In this document: piece after piece, positions 23,827-32,685 of the stretch
Position numbering within the stretch: position 1 is the first letter of the stretch
How the letters are laid out: each line of letters opens with the position of its first letter
NCBI RefSeq assembly: GCF_003254565.1
Contig: NZ_QJRI01000175.1
Location: 62,001-126,000, forward strand
DNA: 64,000 nucleotides
Direction: 5' to 3'
DNA from: Flavobacterium nitrogenifigens
GTDB taxonomy: Bacteria > Bacteroidota > Bacteroidia > Flavobacteriales > Flavobacteriaceae
The notes under the pieces: generated by a model
Databases searched by the model: none
What the model saw: only the letters and a program-made list of their open reading frames with translations
Told to the model about the DNA's origin: nothing
Program-made: the position numbers and the translations under genes

Positions 23827-24609
23827 TCATTCTTTATTCCAGAAGCCATCCCATCGTAGATCTATGCTTTTAGGAACAATTCGATGATGTGAAATGCAAT
23901 TGTAAATAGCTTCTACAGACATTACTGATGTATATCCTAATTCTGTAGGTTGATGATTTGAAATTAAAGATTCTACTGCAATACCAAGGACAAAGCCATT
24001 CTCGGATATAACAGCACCACCGCTAAAACCTCCTCTAGCCATTGTAGACAAAATAAAATGTGGATGTCCTCCAGTGTATTTATCAACTATAGCATTTATT
24101 TCACATTTAGAAACTACAAGTATAGGGTGTGAAGAAAATGGAATTATTGGATATCCCATTATAATTGCATTTGAAAGAAGAAATTCGTCACCCAACCAAT
24201 CATCTAAATGATCACCTAGTAAAAGAGTAGGGCAGTTTAAATCTTCAATTATTAATGCGGCAATGTCTATTTTTTCGTCAGGATGAAAATAAGGTCCTTT
24301 AAAGTTGCAAGTGGTTTTAGGAGTGTAATCTAAACTAACTTTAACCATTCCAGAGCTATGAGTGTCTTCTGTTTCAAAAAGACGACGTTGATGAACTGTT
24401 GTGCCTATTTCTTTTATTGTGCAATTTTCAACAACATGCCTTGCAGTGATGAAAACATTATCTCCAATATGAAAACAAGATCCAATTCCTTCGTCGCCAT
24501 TTTTGTCTAAAATAGTAATGTATGCTACTCCTGCACCATACATGTCATATAAATTTCTAAAGCGATTTGGGGATATAATTTCTTTAGTTTTTTTTTCTTG
24601 TTCTGCCAT
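23827..24609 (-). CDS. Trypsin-like serine protease (S1 family)
   Basis: The product is 260 residues and cytosolic, with no signal peptide. The catalytic triad is visible: His58 in FITARHVV, Asp115 in KIDIAALI and Ser196 in GGFSGGAV. The family is the HtrA/S1C-like protease fold without a PDZ domain. Proteases of this type occur in defence islands as activatable effectors, often fused to or near a sensor. It is the leftmost gene of the island and stands alone on the minus strand. Its substrate is unknown. The graspetide operon 2.4 kb away is notable because many graspetides inhibit serine proteases. Confidence 0.85.
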   Translation of the reverse strand: MAEQEKKTKEIISPNRFRNLYDMYGAGVAYITILDKNGDEGIGSCFHIGDNVFITARHVVENCTIKEIGTTVHQRRLFETEDTHSSGMVKVSLDYTPKTTCNFKGPYFHPDEKIDIAALIIEDLNCPTLLLGDHLDDWLGDEFLLSNAIIMGYPIIPFSSHPILVVSKCEINAIVDKYTGGHPHFILSTMARGGFSGGAVISENGFVLGIAVESLISNHQPTELGYTSVMSVEAIYNCISHHRIVPKSIDLRWDGFWNKE

Positions 24610-24827
24610 GGAATTTATTTTTCAAAGATTTCAGCACTAGATACAAGATTTTTATTAATAAGCTATATCTAGTCAACTATGAGATTTGATTATACGAATG
24701 TAAGATTTTATTATGCATATTGTCAATTATTAATTCGTAATATTTGGCTTTTGCTGTTTCTATTTTAGATTTTATTCCTTAGAGATATTGTAGGGTTATT
24801 ATAATAGTTTTAAAAGAAATTTAGCAA

Positions 24828-24835
24828 TATATTTG
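24828..24835 (+). promoter_or_regulatory. Promoter -7 element of the PRTase-DprA operon
   Basis: TATATTTG fits the Bacteroidota TAnnTTTG element, 31 bases before the ATG at 24,867. A matching -33 TTG is not obvious. Confidence 0.45.
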
Positions 24836-24866
24836 TTTTTAAGTACTAACTATTTAGGGTAAAAGA

Positions 24867-26036
24867 ATGAAGTTAATTATAACTAGCACCGATGCTTTAT
24901 TTGATAAAGAAAAGCAAGAATTTTTCCCAGGCTCTCTTGAAGCCTTGCAATATTTTAAAAGTTTAAGTAGTGATCATAAAGTTGTGGTGATATCTAATCA
25001 TGCTGAGACATTGGAAGTTATACCAGAGGGAATTTATACTCTAAATCTTTCGGAAATTAAGTGGATAAGGAAAAGTCCTAAATTAATAGAATACATATCT
25101 ACCAAATTGAATATTCTCTTCGAAGATATTATTGTGCTTGGTTCTAAAGATGATGATATGATTTTGGCGGCAAATGCTCGAATTTTGTTATTAACGGCTG
25201 ACTATGCAAAAAAAAACAATCCAGATGATAGGATTTATTCAGAAGGTTATGGAATAGGTATTTTATCTATTGATAGACTTTATTATTTCTTTGATCATTA
25301 TCTAAACATAGCTACTCCATGGTTTTTCTCTCATTCAATAGATGAGTCATTTAAGTTGTTTGGCTTAACTAATGCCATGACTGGTCAAATGAGAGACCGT
25401 ACAGAAATCGAAATTTGTAATCATTTAAGATCTCATTTAAAAGCGGGGTATGAAAAAGGCAAATCTCCTTTTAGAATTTATAGTCTTTTAAGTCTTTATA
25501 GAATTTTTAAAGAAATTAGAGATATTAATTATTGGGCTTGTTATCCTTCATCTAGTGGTGAACCTAATGAAGCATTAATTTCAATAAAAGAAGTTCTAAG
25601 AAAATCATTTGGTAGTAGGACGACACAAGATCTGTTAATTAGACACAAGCCATCTGTAAAAAGAAATATGCTTAGTGCGGGATCTAGAGTTTCAGACGGA
25701 TGTGATTCTCAATTTGACTCTATTCATCTAAACCCTTATTATAAAGGAAAAATCAAAGGTAAAAATTTTTGTATAATAGATGACTTTAGCACTCATGGTA
25801 CTTCGAGCGAAACTGTTAGGCATTTACTTCAGCATGAAGGAGCGAATAAGGTAATTTTTATTGCTCTGGGGAAGTTTAAATTAACTTATAAAATGTATGA
25901 TTATAGTTTAAGTGGCGATTTATATGCGCCAGCGTATAAATACACAAAAAATGGAATTTATAAAGAGATTTCTGGGGTTATAAATAATAGCGGTTCAGAA
26001 GAATTGTTAGACTCATTAAAAGACGCTTTTTTATGA
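24867..26036 (+). CDS. HAD-like / phosphoribosyltransferase fusion (ShosT-like)
   Basis: The product is 389 residues. The N-terminal part (about 1-115) is HAD-like: TSTDALF with Asp9, VVVISNH (39-45) and VLGSKDDDMILAANA (90-104). The C-terminal part (about 175-385) is a type I phosphoribosyltransferase domain with PRPP loop IIDDFSTHGTS (303-313). The stop overlaps the ATG of a DprA-like gene (ATGA). A PRTase toxin paired with a DprA-like antitoxin is the ShosTA defence system, so this is the probable toxin/effector. The pairing is seen in sequence; the name rests on remembered architecture. Confidence 0.7.
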   Translation: MKLIITSTDALFDKEKQEFFPGSLEALQYFKSLSSDHKVVVISNHAETLEVIPEGIYTLNLSEIKWIRKSPKLIEYISTKLNILFEDIIVLGSKDDDMILAANARILLLTADYAKKNNPDDRIYSEGYGIGILSIDRLYYFFDHYLNIATPWFFSHSIDESFKLFGLTNAMTGQMRDRTEIEICNHLRSHLKAGYEKGKSPFRIYSLLSLYRIFKEIRDINYWACYPSSSGEPNEALISIKEVLRKSFGSRTTQDLLIRHKPSVKRNMLSAGSRVSDGCDSQFDSIHLNPYYKGKIKGKNFCIIDDFSTHGTSSETVRHLLQHEGANKVIFIALGKFKLTYKMYDYSLSGDLYAPAYKYTKNGIYKEISGVINNSGSEELLDSLKDAFL

Positions 26037-26932
26037 ATAAATTAGAGGTACATGATTTAATTTTCCTGACATATATTACCAATTATGATATTGGATTAAT
26101 GTATGAAGCATTAGAATTGAAGGAAAGGGAAGAGATTTTGGCATATTGTGTTAATAAAATGAAGCTGAATGAAAAAGAGCTTAACGCGAGTGTTGAAAAA
26201 ACAAAAATTGGTTTGCAAAAACTAAGGTATCATAGGATAAAAGCTATTTCGATTTTTGATGATAATTATCCTAAGAGATTAAAGGAAATTAAAGACGCTC
26301 CACCAGTTTTGTATATTAAAGGAGAATTTAAAGAAAATAAGACATGTGCTGTCGTAGGAAGTAGGGATGTTTCCTCTTTTGCTTATGCAAATACAAAAAA
26401 AATTGTTGATTGGCTTAATGAAGAAGAGTATTCTATCGTGTCAGGCTTAGCGGAAGGGATTGATTCTATAGCTCATTTAATTGCTTTAAAAAACAGCCAA
26501 TACACAATAGCGGTTTTGCCAAATTCTTTAGATTCAATTTATCCCAATACAAATTATGAATTGGCGATCGATATATTAAATGCAGGTGGATGTCTTATAT
26601 CTGAAAGTATGTTTGGTATAAATAGAGGTAAAAAAAGCTTTGTACAAAGAAATAGAATTCAGTCTGCATTATCAGATATTGTGATACCAATAGAAATGGG
26701 AACAAATTCAGGAACTATGCATACTATTAATTTTGCCAAGCGATATGGGAGAAAAGTTCTTGTGCAAAAAATTACTGATGATTGTAGGTCTTTGGAGCAA
26801 TATTCAGGAATTCAAACTTTGTTGACGAATCCTTTTAAAGGTTTGTATATCTATGATGATCAAGAAAGTTTTAAGGAACTTTTAGATAAGAAACAAAATA
26901 ATGATCAAACAGAAATTGATTTTAATCTATAA
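26033..26932 (+). CDS. DprA-like Rossmann protein (ShosA-like)
   Basis: The product is 299 residues. A helical N-terminal part (1-95) is followed by the DprA core: CAVVGSRDVSS (105-115), IVSGLAEGIDSIAH (135-148), AVLPNSLDSIYP and FVQRNRIQSALSD. The C-terminal winged helix of true DprA appears absent. It is coupled by ATGA to the PRTase gene. Canonical DprA loads RecA on single-stranded DNA in transformation. In ShosTA-type pairs the DprA-like protein holds the PRTase in check and may sense DNA. A DprA relative inside an element that breaks comM is notable. Confidence 0.8.
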   Translation: MNKLEVHDLIFLTYITNYDIGLMYEALELKEREEILAYCVNKMKLNEKELNASVEKTKIGLQKLRYHRIKAISIFDDNYPKRLKEIKDAPPVLYIKGEFKENKTCAVVGSRDVSSFAYANTKKIVDWLNEEEYSIVSGLAEGIDSIAHLIALKNSQYTIAVLPNSLDSIYPNTNYELAIDILNAGGCLISESMFGINRGKKSFVQRNRIQSALSDIVIPIEMGTNSGTMHTINFAKRYGRKVLVQKITDDCRSLEQYSGIQTLLTNPFKGLYIYDDQESFKELLDKKQNNDQTEIDFNL

Positions 26933-27056
26933 AGTAACAAGTATTTTAATAATATTTAACAATTGTTTTTTATGGTATTATTCATATATTAGCTTGATGT
27001 GAGATATTAATAAATATGTGATTTTGTGCTGGATTGTAATTTAAATTTAATTAAAA

Positions 27057-27404
27057 ATGAGACCATTAATACTTAGTTTTGCAGAAAGACCTAAAAATAC
27101 AAATCTAGATTATTCAATTATAGAATATTCTAAAACTAAAAACTTATCAGTATTGAAGGGTACTAATATTCCAGCTGTAGCATATGTAAATATGGATACT
27201 GAGACCTTTACTAAAACTACTGGAGAGCCAACTGACTCAGATAATGATACAAGATTTCGAGTGAAAAGATTAATGGATACTAGTTCTGAAACTTTTACTA
27301 CTACAGAACCAAGTGATAGTGACAGAAATTACTCATCATTGAAATTATTGATGGATACAATGACAATTACAGAATCTCAAGAACCAACGGATTCGGATAA
27401 ATGA
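27057..27404 (+). CDS. Graspetide precursor with three core repeats
   Basis: The product is 115 residues. A leader (about 1-40, RPLILSFAERP...) precedes three related cores: MDTETFTKTTGEPTDSD (46-62), MDTSSETFTTTEPSDSD (73-89) and MDTMTITESQEPTDSD (99-114), at about 26-27-residue spacing. Each has a Thr/Ser-rich half and an acidic EP(T/S)DSD half, as expected for side-chain ester links made by an ATP-grasp ligase. The ATP-grasp gene overlaps its stop (ATGA). Linkers between cores carry K and R that could serve as cleavage sites. The exact graspetide group is not assigned. Confidence 0.88.
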   Translation: MRPLILSFAERPKNTNLDYSIIEYSKTKNLSVLKGTNIPAVAYVNMDTETFTKTTGEPTDSDNDTRFRVKRLMDTSSETFTTTEPSDSDRNYSSLKLLMDTMTITESQEPTDSDK

Positions 27405-28318
27405 TTTTAATAATTACCCACAAAGAAGATTTTACGGTTGATTTTGTTGTTGATAAGCTTAATAAAAAAAATATAAGTTATTTCAGACTTAATTGTGAAG
27501 ATATACATAAAGATTTCTACAATTTTAAAAATGAGGATGGATTTAATTTTACAATTAATGGAATAAGCAATTTTGATTCTGTGTGGTTTAGAAGAACTAA
27601 ATTGCCAGATCTTGACATTAATGATGAAGCAGAAAAGCTTTTTTTGTTAGGGGATTATGAGACACTTTTTGATAACATTTATGCGCTAACGGATACAAAA
27701 AAATGGTTAAGTAATCCTAAAGAGATTTATATAGCTGAAAATAAAATTTTTCAATTAAAAATAGCAAAGTCAATAGGGTTTAAAATACCAAATACATTAG
27801 TAACAAATTCGCATAAAGAGTTGTGTCATTTTTTTGAGCAGAATGGTTGTAATGTTATAATAAAGCCAATAAGGCAAGGGAGATTAGTAGGAAAAGATGG
27901 TTTTAAAACAATTTTCACTAATAAGCTTGATTTAGAAATAATTCAAAAATTAACTGAATTTGATTTGACTCCGTGTATTTATCAGGAATATATAAATAAA
28001 CAATATGAAATAAGAGTAACAGTTGTTAATGATAAAGTATTTGCAGGAAAAGTAAATTCGCAATCTAGAGAAGACACGTCAATTGATTGGAGAAAAGAAA
28101 AAATTCCATTTGAAAGATATGATTTGCCTGTAGAAGTTGAAAACAAATGTAAATTAATAACTAACAAATTGAATCTATCATTTGGCGCGATTGATTTGAT
28201 AAAAACAGAAGATGGTGGTTATGTTTTTTTAGAAATTAATCCCAATGGGCAATGGGCATGGCTTGAAATGGAAGCTGGTTTGCAAATCTCTGATGAAATA
28301 ATAAACTTTTTAACTTAG
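27401..28318 (+). CDS. ATP-grasp graspetide macrocyclase (MvdD-like)
   Basis: The product is 305 residues. The N-terminal region (MILIITHKEDFT...; VWFRRTKLPD near 62-70) is typical of MvdC/MvdD-type peptide ligases. The ATP-grasp core has VIIKPIRQG (152-160), IYQEYINKQYEIRVTVV (193-209), GAIDLI (262-267) and EINPNGQW (278-285), which bind Mg-ATP. The enzyme activates Asp/Glu carboxylates as acyl phosphates and joins them to Ser/Thr hydroxyls or Lys of the precursor. It overlaps the precursor gene by four bases and is followed seven bases later by a membrane protein gene. Confidence 0.9.
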   Translation: MILIITHKEDFTVDFVVDKLNKKNISYFRLNCEDIHKDFYNFKNEDGFNFTINGISNFDSVWFRRTKLPDLDINDEAEKLFLLGDYETLFDNIYALTDTKKWLSNPKEIYIAENKIFQLKIAKSIGFKIPNTLVTNSHKELCHFFEQNGCNVIIKPIRQGRLVGKDGFKTIFTNKLDLEIIQKLTEFDLTPCIYQEYINKQYEIRVTVVNDKVFAGKVNSQSREDTSIDWRKEKIPFERYDLPVEVENKCKLITNKLNLSFGAIDLIKTEDGGYVFLEINPNGQWAWLEMEAGLQISDEIINFLT

Positions 28319-28325
28319 ATAAGGT

Positions 28326-29138
28326 GTGTGGTACTTTGAATATATAGGGCTTAAAAAAGCTAAAAAAGACGTAGAAAGCGATACTGATCTTGAGCAGAAT
28401 TTACAACAATATGAAAATATTACCGATATTAAACTAGCTGATAGATATTTGACATATTTAAAAGAAATTGATAGTTATCAAAAAGATCGGAGAGTAACAA
28501 TTGAAAATAAAAATTCTCAGTTAGTAGGACAGGCAAGTATTGTAACTTCTATTTTTGCCTTGTTTGTTCCGTTGTTACTAGATGGTTTTAAGGATTTGTC
28601 TTGGGCGGTTAAAGTCTCTCTGACGGTAGTTTTTGTTTTTATTATGTTTCATTATTTAATGACTATTTTTCATGCAATAAAAACCCTGAAAATCAATAAA
28701 TATAGTTATGCTACAAGAAGTGCTTCTTCAGTAACCAAAGCTTCAAGAGCAAAAAATGAAATTGAATTTTTAAATGAAGAAATAAATGATCTAGTCATTA
28801 TTGTTAACCAAGCCTCTCCTGTAGATAATATTAAAGGAGAAAATTTAATTCTAGGGACTCGATGTTTTGAAATTGCAAATTTTGGTTTTGGGTTGTTGAC
28901 TTTTATGATAATTGTATCTTCTTTTTTGATTGAAGAAGATTCTAGCGAAATAAAAATTTCAAATATCAAAGAATTAAAGATGACAGTTATTGATACTGTA
29001 AAAGTTAAGGCTTATAGTATTCAGCAAAATAGTATTACGCCTAATAAATCGGTTAAGGATTCTTTGAAAACTAAAGCTGACAATGTAAAAAACAATGATA
29101 CTATAAATCCTAATGGAGTATCTACGAAAAAACCTTGA
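28326..29138 (+). CDS. Three-helix membrane protein of the graspetide operon
   Basis: The product is 270 residues from a GTG start seven bases after the ligase stop. A helical N-terminal region (1-65) leads to TM1 (about 68-86) and TM2 (92-117), a cytosolic helical segment (120-175), TM3 (182-202) and a Lys/Thr/Asn-rich tail. There is no ABC-transporter or peptidase motif, so it does not look like the usual graspetide exporter. The topology recalls SLATT or Pycsar-type membrane effectors. It could be an effector, an immunity protein or a novel exporter. Only topology and context support these ideas. Confidence 0.7.
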   Translation: MWYFEYIGLKKAKKDVESDTDLEQNLQQYENITDIKLADRYLTYLKEIDSYQKDRRVTIENKNSQLVGQASIVTSIFALFVPLLLDGFKDLSWAVKVSLTVVFVFIMFHYLMTIFHAIKTLKINKYSYATRSASSVTKASRAKNEIEFLNEEINDLVIIVNQASPVDNIKGENLILGTRCFEIANFGFGLLTFMIIVSSFLIEEDSSEIKISNIKELKMTVIDTVKVKAYSIQQNSITPNKSVKDSLKTKADNVKNNDTINPNGVSTKKP

Positions 29139-29273
29139 TTATGAAATATAGATAATGAGGAAAGTAGTTGAATTTATTGTTTGTATTAGTTTAAGGGTTT
29201 TATAATAAATTATTGTTTGAAAAATATTCTGTTGGGCTGTCAATAATTACATGCAAATTGAATTACTGAGAAG

Positions 29274-29906
29274 TTATGTAGTTTTATCTAATATTGCTTT
29301 TATTTTCTTAACTGTATTTGGGCTTGCTTTGTAATTTCTTTCCTTATCTACAGATAGTTTGGATAAATCTCTTAAAGATAGATTTGGATTTGCCTTTATA
29401 ATTTTTACCAATAATTTGTGTTTTGTTAGAACCTCATCAATTGTATCAATAGTTCCTTTTATTCTGCCTTTGTATGTATTGGGGTTTTTAGCAATGGCGG
29501 CTTTAATACCTTCGCGTTGCCTTTCTAACAAAGCTTCACGTTCCATAGTAGCAACATTTGCCAGCACGTCAGTAATAATCTTAAAGATTGAATTAGATTT
29601 TCCGTTAACTATTGAGCATATGCCTAAGTTATCTATGTATACGTTTACTTTGTCTTTGTCAAGTCGATTTAATGTTGATTGAACATCAAAACTATTACGA
29701 CCCAAGCGATCGACACTTGATACGTTTAATGTGTTGATTGTACCTGTTGAGATAGCATCATTTAATTTTATTGCTTCGGGTCTTTCGTTGAAAGGAATTG
29801 AGCCAGAGCATATGTCGATGTATAATAGTTCATCTGGGTGGGTCTTGGCTAATTGGCGACGCGTTGATTGTGAAGATGTACTCACTCTTATGTATCTTGC
29901 TTTCAT
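29274..29906 (-). CDS. Small serine recombinase (resolvase/invertase type)
   Basis: The product is 210 residues. YIRVSTSSQ carries the nucleophile (Ser9). SSVDRLGRNSFD is the conserved active-site segment. LANVATMEREALLERQREG is the start of the E helix. The C-terminal part (LSLRDLSKLSVDKERNYKASPNTVKKIK) is a helix-turn-helix. It is related in size and layout to the recombinase at 18,384. It separates the graspetide operon from the sce7726/sce7725 pair, so the island may be a composite of two units. No crossover site was recognised. Confidence 0.88.
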   Translation of the reverse strand: MKARYIRVSTSSQSTRRQLAKTHPDELLYIDICSGSIPFNERPEAIKLNDAISTGTINTLNVSSVDRLGRNSFDVQSTLNRLDKDKVNVYIDNLGICSIVNGKSNSIFKIITDVLANVATMEREALLERQREGIKAAIAKNPNTYKGRIKGTIDTIDEVLTKHKLLVKIIKANPNLSLRDLSKLSVDKERNYKASPNTVKKIKAILDKTT

Positions 29907-30322
29907 ATTATAGCTTCTGATTAATTTGAGAATCCAAAGGTATAATATTGTGAATTATTGTGCAAATATAGAGTGGTGTATTTTGAACATGTAATTTGCA
30001 TTGTGTTCTAGGTTTTCTTGTTTTTAAAATCGTGAAGTTTATAAGTATAGTCTTTTTTTGCACATATTCTAATAAACCGTATTTATACGTATTGTTTAAT
30101 ATCTATTTTTAGATGTATCTTGTTTCAGAAAATATTTTAGAAATTATGGTTTTCCGTAAAAATGACAAAAAATAAAGAATAACATTTGTTTGATAGAAAA
30201 GTTTATTTTTTTAGACAATTAAAAGATTGCAATATGAGTGTATACTATTCATTAATATCAAAAGAATGATTAACCAAATTTGATTTATCTACATTTGCAC
30301 GTAATTTTAATTAAAATGAATA
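29907..30322. other. Divergent intergenic region with two promoters
   Basis: This 416-bp AT-rich gap lies between the recombinase and sce7726 genes. On the minus strand TATATTTG (29,963-29,970) fits the recombinase -7 element. On the plus strand TACATTTG (30,290-30,297) fits the sce7726 -7 element. No open frame of note is present in between. Confidence 0.5.
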
Positions 30323-31201
30323 ATGAAGGATAAAATACAAAATAAGGACATAGATAAAATGCGAAGTTATTCTTCAATATTTTCAAGTTCATATTTTTCA
30401 AACTTATTACAACACGATGATTATTCGTTTATTGATGATAATATTCTTCAATACGACCAACTTAAAATTGGAAAAAGCTTTAAAACATATTATGAGTATA
30501 TCAGATACATTTATAATGAATTAACTAAGCAATACAGAAATGAATATGTGTATAAAAATACCTTTATAACTGAGTTGTTAATTAACTCGTACGGTGTAAA
30601 AAATACTATTGCTTTAAGTGAGTTCAAAGTTGGTAATTCAATAGCAGATATTGTTTTGTTCAATGGTACAAGTAAGGCATTTGAAATAAAAACAGAATTG
30701 GACTCTAGAAGGAGGCTGAATGGACAGTTGATGGATTATCGAAAGATATTTAAGGAATGCTATGTTATAATTCATGAAGCATTTATAGATGACTATTTGA
30801 TAGAAAATGATTCTGTTGGTGTTATTGTCTTGGAAAGACAAAAGAGGTCTTTAAAAATGAGAGAGATTCGGAAAGCAAAAGAAAACTTAGAAATTGATTC
30901 AGATGCTTTAATGCATTGTATTAGAACAGAAGAATATAAAACCATAATTTTAGAATATTTTGGTGAGCTTCCTAAAATGAATAGCTTCAATATGTTTGAA
31001 ATTTGTAGAGAATTGATGCGTGAAATTCCATCAGAAACATTGCATAATTTATTTATTGAGCAGTTAAAAAAAAGGAAGTCTAACACTAAAAATTTAGCGG
31101 TTTTTCAAAAAGAACTGAGGCAGTTAGGGTTATCAATGAATATAAATAACAATTTACATGAAAAATTATTATATAAATTAAATAAACCAATACCATTTTA
31201 A
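30323..31201 (+). CDS. sce7726 family protein (PD-(D/E)XK-like)
   Basis: The product is 292 residues. VGNSIADIVLF (Asp109) and KAFEIKTELDS (Glu121, Lys123) form a D-x11-ExK motif of the PD-(D/E)XK nuclease fold, followed by a helix (RRLNGQLMDYRKIFKECYVI) and a beta strand (VGVIVLE). This is the diagnostic region of the sce7726 family. The gene lies three bases before its usual partner, sce7725. Metal-dependent DNA cleavage is inferred from the motif. The family's biological role is not established; its occurrence in mobile islands suggests defence. Confidence 0.8.
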   Translation: MKDKIQNKDIDKMRSYSSIFSSSYFSNLLQHDDYSFIDDNILQYDQLKIGKSFKTYYEYIRYIYNELTKQYRNEYVYKNTFITELLINSYGVKNTIALSEFKVGNSIADIVLFNGTSKAFEIKTELDSRRRLNGQLMDYRKIFKECYVIIHEAFIDDYLIENDSVGVIVLERQKRSLKMREIRKAKENLEIDSDALMHCIRTEEYKTIILEYFGELPKMNSFNMFEICRELMREIPSETLHNLFIEQLKKRKSNTKNLAVFQKELRQLGLSMNINNNLHEKLLYKLNKPIPF

Positions 31202-31204
31202 TAT

Positions 31205-32128
31205 ATGTATTATCCATACCTAAGAGGGAGGCAATTTGAATTAATTGCCTTAAGAGAATTTGCTGAAAACCATGGTTCAAAAAATAATGTTATTCCAATA
31301 ATTGAACCCGTAAAAAAAAATCATTCAGGTTTTAAGTTGGCAATTCCTAAATTGATTAAAGGAGGAGTGAAATTTGCTTTAATTCTAAACCCTCAAAATG
31401 GTGATTATAAGAAGTCTGCATTCACCTTGAATGGTATGGAGGATTTACTTAAAAATACAAATAATTGGATTCCTGCATTTATTATAAAAAACAATTACAA
31501 AGAAATCGAGGATTTAATAGAGTTTTATAATTATGATGACATAATGTTGATTTGTAGTGAATTAACAGATACAACTAATGAAGTTTTTCAAAAATTGGTT
31601 ATGAGTCAACGTGTAAAGTATATTGTTTGTCAAAATAATAGAACGTTAAAAAGTTTGACTGTTGATACTGATAAAAGTCTAATAAGATTAGATGATAATT
31701 TTAATGGGCAGAAAAGAAATATTGATTATTTAGACATGGCAGAAGAAAAATTTAGTGAAGAGCATCTTTTTTATCGTAGGGATGGTTTTATGGGATTTTC
31801 GGACTATACATGTTTGTCAAGCCAATTTGTAGAAGGTGGTAGCGTACCATACGCGGTTTCAATACATATGACTTATGAAAAATCTAATAAAGAGATTTGG
31901 ATTAGGCATTTCACCTCTAAGAGTTATCCAACATCAACAGCAAACATACAGGCGAAGTTTGCTGAAGCTTGCGTGAAAGCTTTGAAGTTTATGGATGAAG
32001 AAAATATTAATACAGAAGCGATTGAGGAACTAAGAAAGTATTATACAGAAGCGAAATATCCAGGTCTTGGTGTGGTAAAGAAAATATCTATAAAGCATCA
32101 TTTGGAGTTAGTAAATAGTATTTTATAA
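31205..32128 (+). CDS. sce7725 family (beta-family) protein
   Basis: The product is 307 residues with the typical start MYYPYLRGRQFELIALREFA. Further family-like segments are VIPIIEPVK, ALILNPQNGDY and a C-terminal KYPGLGVVKKISIKHHLELV. No catalytic motif is obvious; the pattern of strands and helices suggests an alpha/beta barrel-like fold. It follows the sce7726 gene by three bases and should be translated with it. The two probably act as a complex with the nuclease-like partner. Confidence 0.8.
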   Translation: MYYPYLRGRQFELIALREFAENHGSKNNVIPIIEPVKKNHSGFKLAIPKLIKGGVKFALILNPQNGDYKKSAFTLNGMEDLLKNTNNWIPAFIIKNNYKEIEDLIEFYNYDDIMLICSELTDTTNEVFQKLVMSQRVKYIVCQNNRTLKSLTVDTDKSLIRLDDNFNGQKRNIDYLDMAEEKFSEEHLFYRRDGFMGFSDYTCLSSQFVEGGSVPYAVSIHMTYEKSNKEIWIRHFTSKSYPTSTANIQAKFAEACVKALKFMDEENINTEAIEELRKYYTEAKYPGLGVVKKISIKHHLELVNSIL

Positions 32129-32685
32129 AATCAAAAATTGTTGAGGTTATAAACAGGTTAATTCATTAGGTTTTTATAAACTCGTTTTAAGCCTCTTTAA
32201 AGACTTGTTTTTATCTCTATGCTAACTGATATTAAAATACCGATACAGTTTGTTAAAACACTGTTTAAATTGTTTTTAGAGCGTATTATTGATTTTGGTG
32301 TGGATTGTGAATTTATTGAAGTTCAATTTATTTTTTAAATCCTAAAATTTGTAGATAGACGTAAGATTGAATTATGTTGAGGACAAAGATGTCTAAAAAA
32401 TATGCTAAATCATGGGTGAAATTATTGTGAGCAAAATTGAATGCAATAATTTGAATAGTAATTATCAGTTCATTTATGCATTTGTAATACTATATAAATA
32501 TTACTTATTAAAACTATCTTATAAAACCATTTAAAACAACCCATGTTTTCTTTTTTCGGGTTTTGATTCTATCTAATGAGTGGAGTAAAGGGATAGTGTT
32601 GATAATCAACTGATTACAACTTGTCTTTTTTTGAAAGTATTATCTTACGGAATATGATTAAGTTTAATATTAAATAATTGAAAAT
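32129..32685. other. 557-bp gap without a recognisable gene
   Basis: AT-rich sequence after the sce7725 stop. I see no convincing frame, strong hairpin or repeat. It may be degraded coding sequence or a regulatory region of the regulator read from the other side. Confidence 0.4.
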
